DNA from: VYDC01 sp034420495
GTDB lineage: Bacteria; Chloroflexota; Dehalococcoidia; UBA2979
Direction: 5' to 3'
Assembly: GCA_034420495.1 (NCBI GenBank)
Contig: DAOULG010000190.1
Location: 1 to 16,916, forward strand
DNA length: 16,916 nt
This document shows positions 13,984 through 16,916 of the stretch, in pieces; position 1 is the first letter of the stretch; each line of letters starts with the position of its first letter. Below the pieces are notes generated by a model. That model did not search any database. It was not told where the DNA came from and saw only the letters and a list, made by a program, of their open reading frames with translations. The translations under genes were made by a program, and so were the position numbers.

Positions 13984-16916
13984 TTGAACGTCCTCCACGC
14001 CTCGACGCATCCGGACCTCCTCACCCGACTGCGGGAGATGTTGGACAGTTCGGCCCGCGCCGATATTGCCGTCGGGTACTTCTTCATGTCCGGCTTCCGC
14101 GCCGTGAGCAAGGAGCTATCGCAGCTTGGGAAGGTCCGCATCCTGGTCGGCCGGGCCGATCGTCCAGTGCTGGAGGCGGTGGCCGCTGGGCTGCAGCAGC
14201 CTGACGCCCTGCAGGCTCGGCTCGACGCGGACGCGCTAGTGCAGCGGCGCGAGCGCCCGGCAATCGCCCGTAACGCAGTGGAGCGCATCGCCAAGGGCGT
14301 GGCCCTGTTGCCACAGACGGATGACGCTGAGGATGCGGTACGCGTGCTGCGCGACATGGTCGCCTCGGGCCGGGCGGAAGTTCGGGCCTATCGGCGCAGC
14401 CCGCTGCACGCCAAGGCGTATCTCTGCTGGTACGACGATCATGCTGAGCCGGGCTCAGCGGTCGTCGGCTCCTCGAACCTGACGTTGGCCGGCTTCAGCG
14501 GCAACACCGAGCTCAACGTCCGTGTCACCGGCGACGCCGAGATGGCGGCGCTCCGTGAGTGGTTCGAAGCGTTGTGGGAGGACTCGGAGGACGTTAGCCA
14601 AGAACTGCAGCTCAAGCTGGAACTCTCCTGGGCATTGGCCGAGACGCCTCCGTATCACGTCTACCTGAAGGCGCTCTACGAGCTCTACCACGGCGGCACG
14701 GGCGCCGCAGAGTTGCCGTTGCCGCCGCGTGACGAGGAGCTTGCGAACTTTCAACTCGACGCGGTGCGGAGTGGCCTAGCGATGATCGACGTCCATGGCG
14801 GCTGCTACATCGGCGATGTCGTTGGCCTCGGCAAGACCTTCATCGGTGCCGAGCTACTCCGCCAGCTCCAATTCAGCTACCCGCACGATGGTCCGCCCCT
14901 CATCCTCTGTCCGGCCGGCCTCATTCCGATGTGGCAGTCGTTCAACGAGCGTTTTGGGCTGGGCGCGGCGGTCGTCTCGCACAGCATGATCGCCACGACG
15001 GGTGAGCCGGAGTTCGACGAAGATGTCGGCCGTTACGTGGACGCTCCTCCGGCTGAGCGCGGCATCGTGCTCGCGCAGCAGCACCCCAACCGCGGCCCGG
15101 TCCTAGTGGACGAGGCCCACAATTTCCGCAACCGGAACCGTCGTTCAGAGGGGCTGCGTGAGTACTTGGCGACGGGCGACCACAAGGTGGTGCTACTCAG
15201 CGCCACCCCGCAGAACTTGGGACCCATGGACATCTACCGCCAGCTCAGCCTGTTCCTCGACGACACCGAGCACGGCCTGCCGCTCGAGCCTCTCAACCTT
15301 GAGGCGTACTTCTCGAACGCGCAGAAGTGGAGTGAGTATCGGGTAGCGTTTGAGAACTACCGGATCGAACACGAGGATTGGAACCGTCACCGGCAGACGC
15401 CGACACCGCCGGTGCCGCCGCCCGAACCGACCGTGCCGAGGGCCGACATGGAGCAGGTTTTGGGCCCGGTGTTCATCCGCCGCCGCAGGCGTGACATTCG
15501 AGCCCTGTACGGGGACACGGCTACCGTGAACGGCGAACCTGTCCGCTTCCCGCACCCGACCCTGGAAAACGTCGAGTACCGGCTCGACCGGGTCTACGCG
15601 CGGGCGGGAGCGTTCGAGGAGATTACCGCCGCGCTCGAGGCGCACAAGGCTTGGCGCTACCAAGCATCGACATATCTGGATGAGGAGTTCAGGGGACGCC
15701 CCGAGTACCGGGGGCTGCTCCGCGCGAGGGACCGCATCGCGGGATTGATGAAGGTGCTACTCCTCAAGCGCTTGGAGTCGAGCGTGGCTGCCTTCCGTTC
15801 GACGCTCGACTCGCTGATCCAGAGCAACCGAAATTTCCACGAGTCGCTCGAAGCTGGCTTCGTCCCCGTTGGTGCGACTGCGACCCGCATGCTCGCGGGC
15901 CAGGGATTCGATGCCGACGAGCTGCTCGAGATTCTGGAGCAGGAGGACGAGCGGGGAGCCACTCGCGGCGCAGCGTACCCCGCCGAGCACTTCGACACTG
16001 CCCGGTGGATGGCTCAGCTCGACGAGGACTATGAGGTGCTACAGGGACTTGCCGAGCGAGTGCGGGACATCACCCCGGACGACGACGACAAGCTGCGGGC
16101 GCTTCGCGCATTCCTCGACCAACAAGAGGTTCGCTCGGGCAAGGTGCTGATCTTTTCCGAAGCCGAAACGACCATCGACTACCTGTACGAGCAGTTGAAT
16201 CCCGGCGGCCATGACCCGGAGATCGCTCGGCTCAGTGGGAGCAATCGGGGCGAGGCCGAGAACATCATCACGCGATTCTCGCCGCGCTCGAACATGCCCC
16301 GGGAACGCCCCCTACCTGGTCCCGAAGTCCGTGTGCTTCTAGCGACCGACGTCGTGTCCGAGGGGCAGAACCTGCAGGACTGCGCGCGCGTCCTGAACTA
16401 TGACCTCCACTGGAACCCGGTGCGCCTGATCCAGCGCTTCGGGCGAGTCGACCGGATCGGCACGGAGCACGATGTCATTGACCTGCACAGCATGTGGCCC
16501 GACACCGATGTCGACGCCGGCCTCGACTTGACCGGCCGCTTGCATCGGCGCATCCAGACGTTCCACGACCTGATCGGCCTCGACAACCGCCTGTTGTCGG
16601 AGGCCGAGCGCCTCAATGCCGAGGCGATGTATCGCATCTACGGGGAGCGACGGATGCCGGAGTCCGACGACGGACTAGACGAGGTGGCGGCACATCAGCG
16701 CGCGGTCGCACAGCTACAGCGCATCCGTGAGGACGCCCCGGAACTGTGGGAGACCGTCACGACGCTGCCAGACGGAATACGCTCCGCGCTGCTCACCGTA
16801 TCGGCCAAGCAGCCCGAGACCACCGACGCGGCGTACGCACAGGACGTGATGCCCATCGAGGGCTCACAGCCGCCGCTGTTGTCGCCATCGAGTCTCGCAT
16901 CAGTCGGGCGGGCCGC
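13984..16916 (+). CDS. PLD-like nuclease domain fused to SNF2-type helicase (partial, runs off the window)
   Basis: At least 977 residues, open to the right edge. The N-terminal part (about 1-200) is a phospholipase-D-like domain: LHAKAYLCW gives H142-x-K144, followed by GSSNLTLAGFSGNTELNV (G162 on), the half-HKD signature of PLD nucleases. Then comes a superfamily 2 helicase: Walker A GDVVGLGKT (K284), DEAH (376-379), LLSATPQNLG (SAT 406-408), LLATDVVSEGQNLQ (about 785-798) and QRFGRVDRIG (817-826). Such proteins move on DNA with ATP and may cut it with the PLD site. Next to a DNA methyltransferase it is the likely restriction effector. The start is uncertain. The only in-frame start-like codon before the conserved region is TTG 13984, with no good ribosome-binding site; the next is ATG 14038. 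Confidence 0.88.
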   Translation, partial: MNVLHASTHPDLLTRLREMLDSSARADIAVGYFFMSGFRAVSKELSQLGKVRILVGRADRPVLEAVAAGLQQPDALQARLDADALVQRRERPAIARNAVERIAKGVALLPQTDDAEDAVRVLRDMVASGRAEVRAYRRSPLHAKAYLCWYDDHAEPGSAVVGSSNLTLAGFSGNTELNVRVTGDAEMAALREWFEALWEDSEDVSQELQLKLELSWALAETPPYHVYLKALYELYHGGTGAAELPLPPRDEELANFQLDAVRSGLAMIDVHGGCYIGDVVGLGKTFIGAELLRQLQFSYPHDGPPLILCPAGLIPMWQSFNERFGLGAAVVSHSMIATTGEPEFDEDVGRYVDAPPAERGIVLAQQHPNRGPVLVDEAHNFRNRNRRSEGLREYLATGDHKVVLLSATPQNLGPMDIYRQLSLFLDDTEHGLPLEPLNLEAYFSNAQKWSEYRVAFENYRIEHEDWNRHRQTPTPPVPPPEPTVPRADMEQVLGPVFIRRRRRDIRALYGDTATVNGEPVRFPHPTLENVEYRLDRVYARAGAFEEITAALEAHKAWRYQASTYLDEEFRGRPEYRGLLRARDRIAGLMKVLLLKRLESSVAAFRSTLDSLIQSNRNFHESLEAGFVPVGATATRMLAGQGFDADELLEILEQEDERGATRGAAYPAEHFDTARWMAQLDEDYEVLQGLAERVRDITPDDDDKLRALRAFLDQQEVRSGKVLIFSEAETTIDYLYEQLNPGGHDPEIARLSGSNRGEAENIITRFSPRSNMPRERPLPGPEVRVLLATDVVSEGQNLQDCARVLNYDLHWNPVRLIQRFGRVDRIGTEHDVIDLHSMWPDTDVDAGLDLTGRLHRRIQTFHDLIGLDNRLLSEAERLNAEAMYRIYGERRMPESDDGLDEVAAHQRAVAQLQRIREDAPELWETVTTLPDGIRSALLTVSAKQPETTDAAYAQDVMPIEGSQPPLLSPSSLASVGRA

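Noticed and set aside
12448..13985. A third recognition cassette or another copy of the inverted core
   Set aside because: I read both strands between the recombinase and the helicase and found no further copy of the core or of the LRGRDIERY-type blocks. More cassettes could lie beyond the right edge.
1..16916. CRISPR arrays, rRNA genes and insertion sequences
   Set aside because: No regularly spaced repeats, rRNA motifs or transposase genes with terminal inverted repeats were seen; the only mobility gene is the tyrosine recombinase.

Overview
The window suggests a high-GC, deep-branching actinobacterium. Thermoleophilia (Solirubrobacterales or Gaiellales type) is my best guess, because a recX-like tail is followed by rny, a ymdB-type phosphoesterase and a PHP-domain gene, and because RNase Y is uncommon in ordinary actinomycetes. 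This is inference from gene content; no marker gene is complete enough for a firm placement.

Layout. Bases 1-4450 are ordinary core chromosome of very high GC: the end of a RecX-like gene, RNase Y (rny), a YmdB-family phosphoesterase, a PHP-family phosphoesterase and a zinc-finger membrane protein. A small membrane protein follows on the minus strand, then a tRNA-Asp(GTC) gene with a good promoter. From the 3' end of the tRNA to the right edge the composition is visibly less GC-rich and the content is an accessory defence island, so the tRNA is a likely integration point. Bases 4451-4991 hold no convincing gene.

First defence module, 4992-8274: three tightly overlapping genes. They encode a PD-(D/E)XK nuclease domain fused to an HsdM-like N6-adenine methylase fold with an atypical DPPM motif IV, an HsdS-like specificity protein, and an unrecognised protein carrying an RNxxxH HEPN-type motif. 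The layout recalls BcgI-like (type IIB) restriction, where nuclease and methylase are fused and specificity is a separate subunit, but the proteins are shorter and the HEPN-like gene is extra.

Second module, 8576 to the right edge: a 1041-residue Eco57I/TaqI_C-type adenine methyltransferase, an inverted second copy of its C-terminal target-recognition half, a tyrosine recombinase, a broken VapC-like PIN remnant, and a large PLD plus SNF2-helicase protein running off the window. The main discovery candidate is that the methyltransferase and the silent inverted cassette share an inverted repeat (47 of 50 bases match, with a perfect 26-bp core) in the same codon phase. Flipping the roughly 1.4 kb between the repeats would give an intact methyltransferase with a different recognition domain. 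With the recombinase next door, this looks like a phase-variable DNA methyltransferase inside a restriction-like system, in which the methylase would mark self DNA and the PLD-helicase could be the effector.
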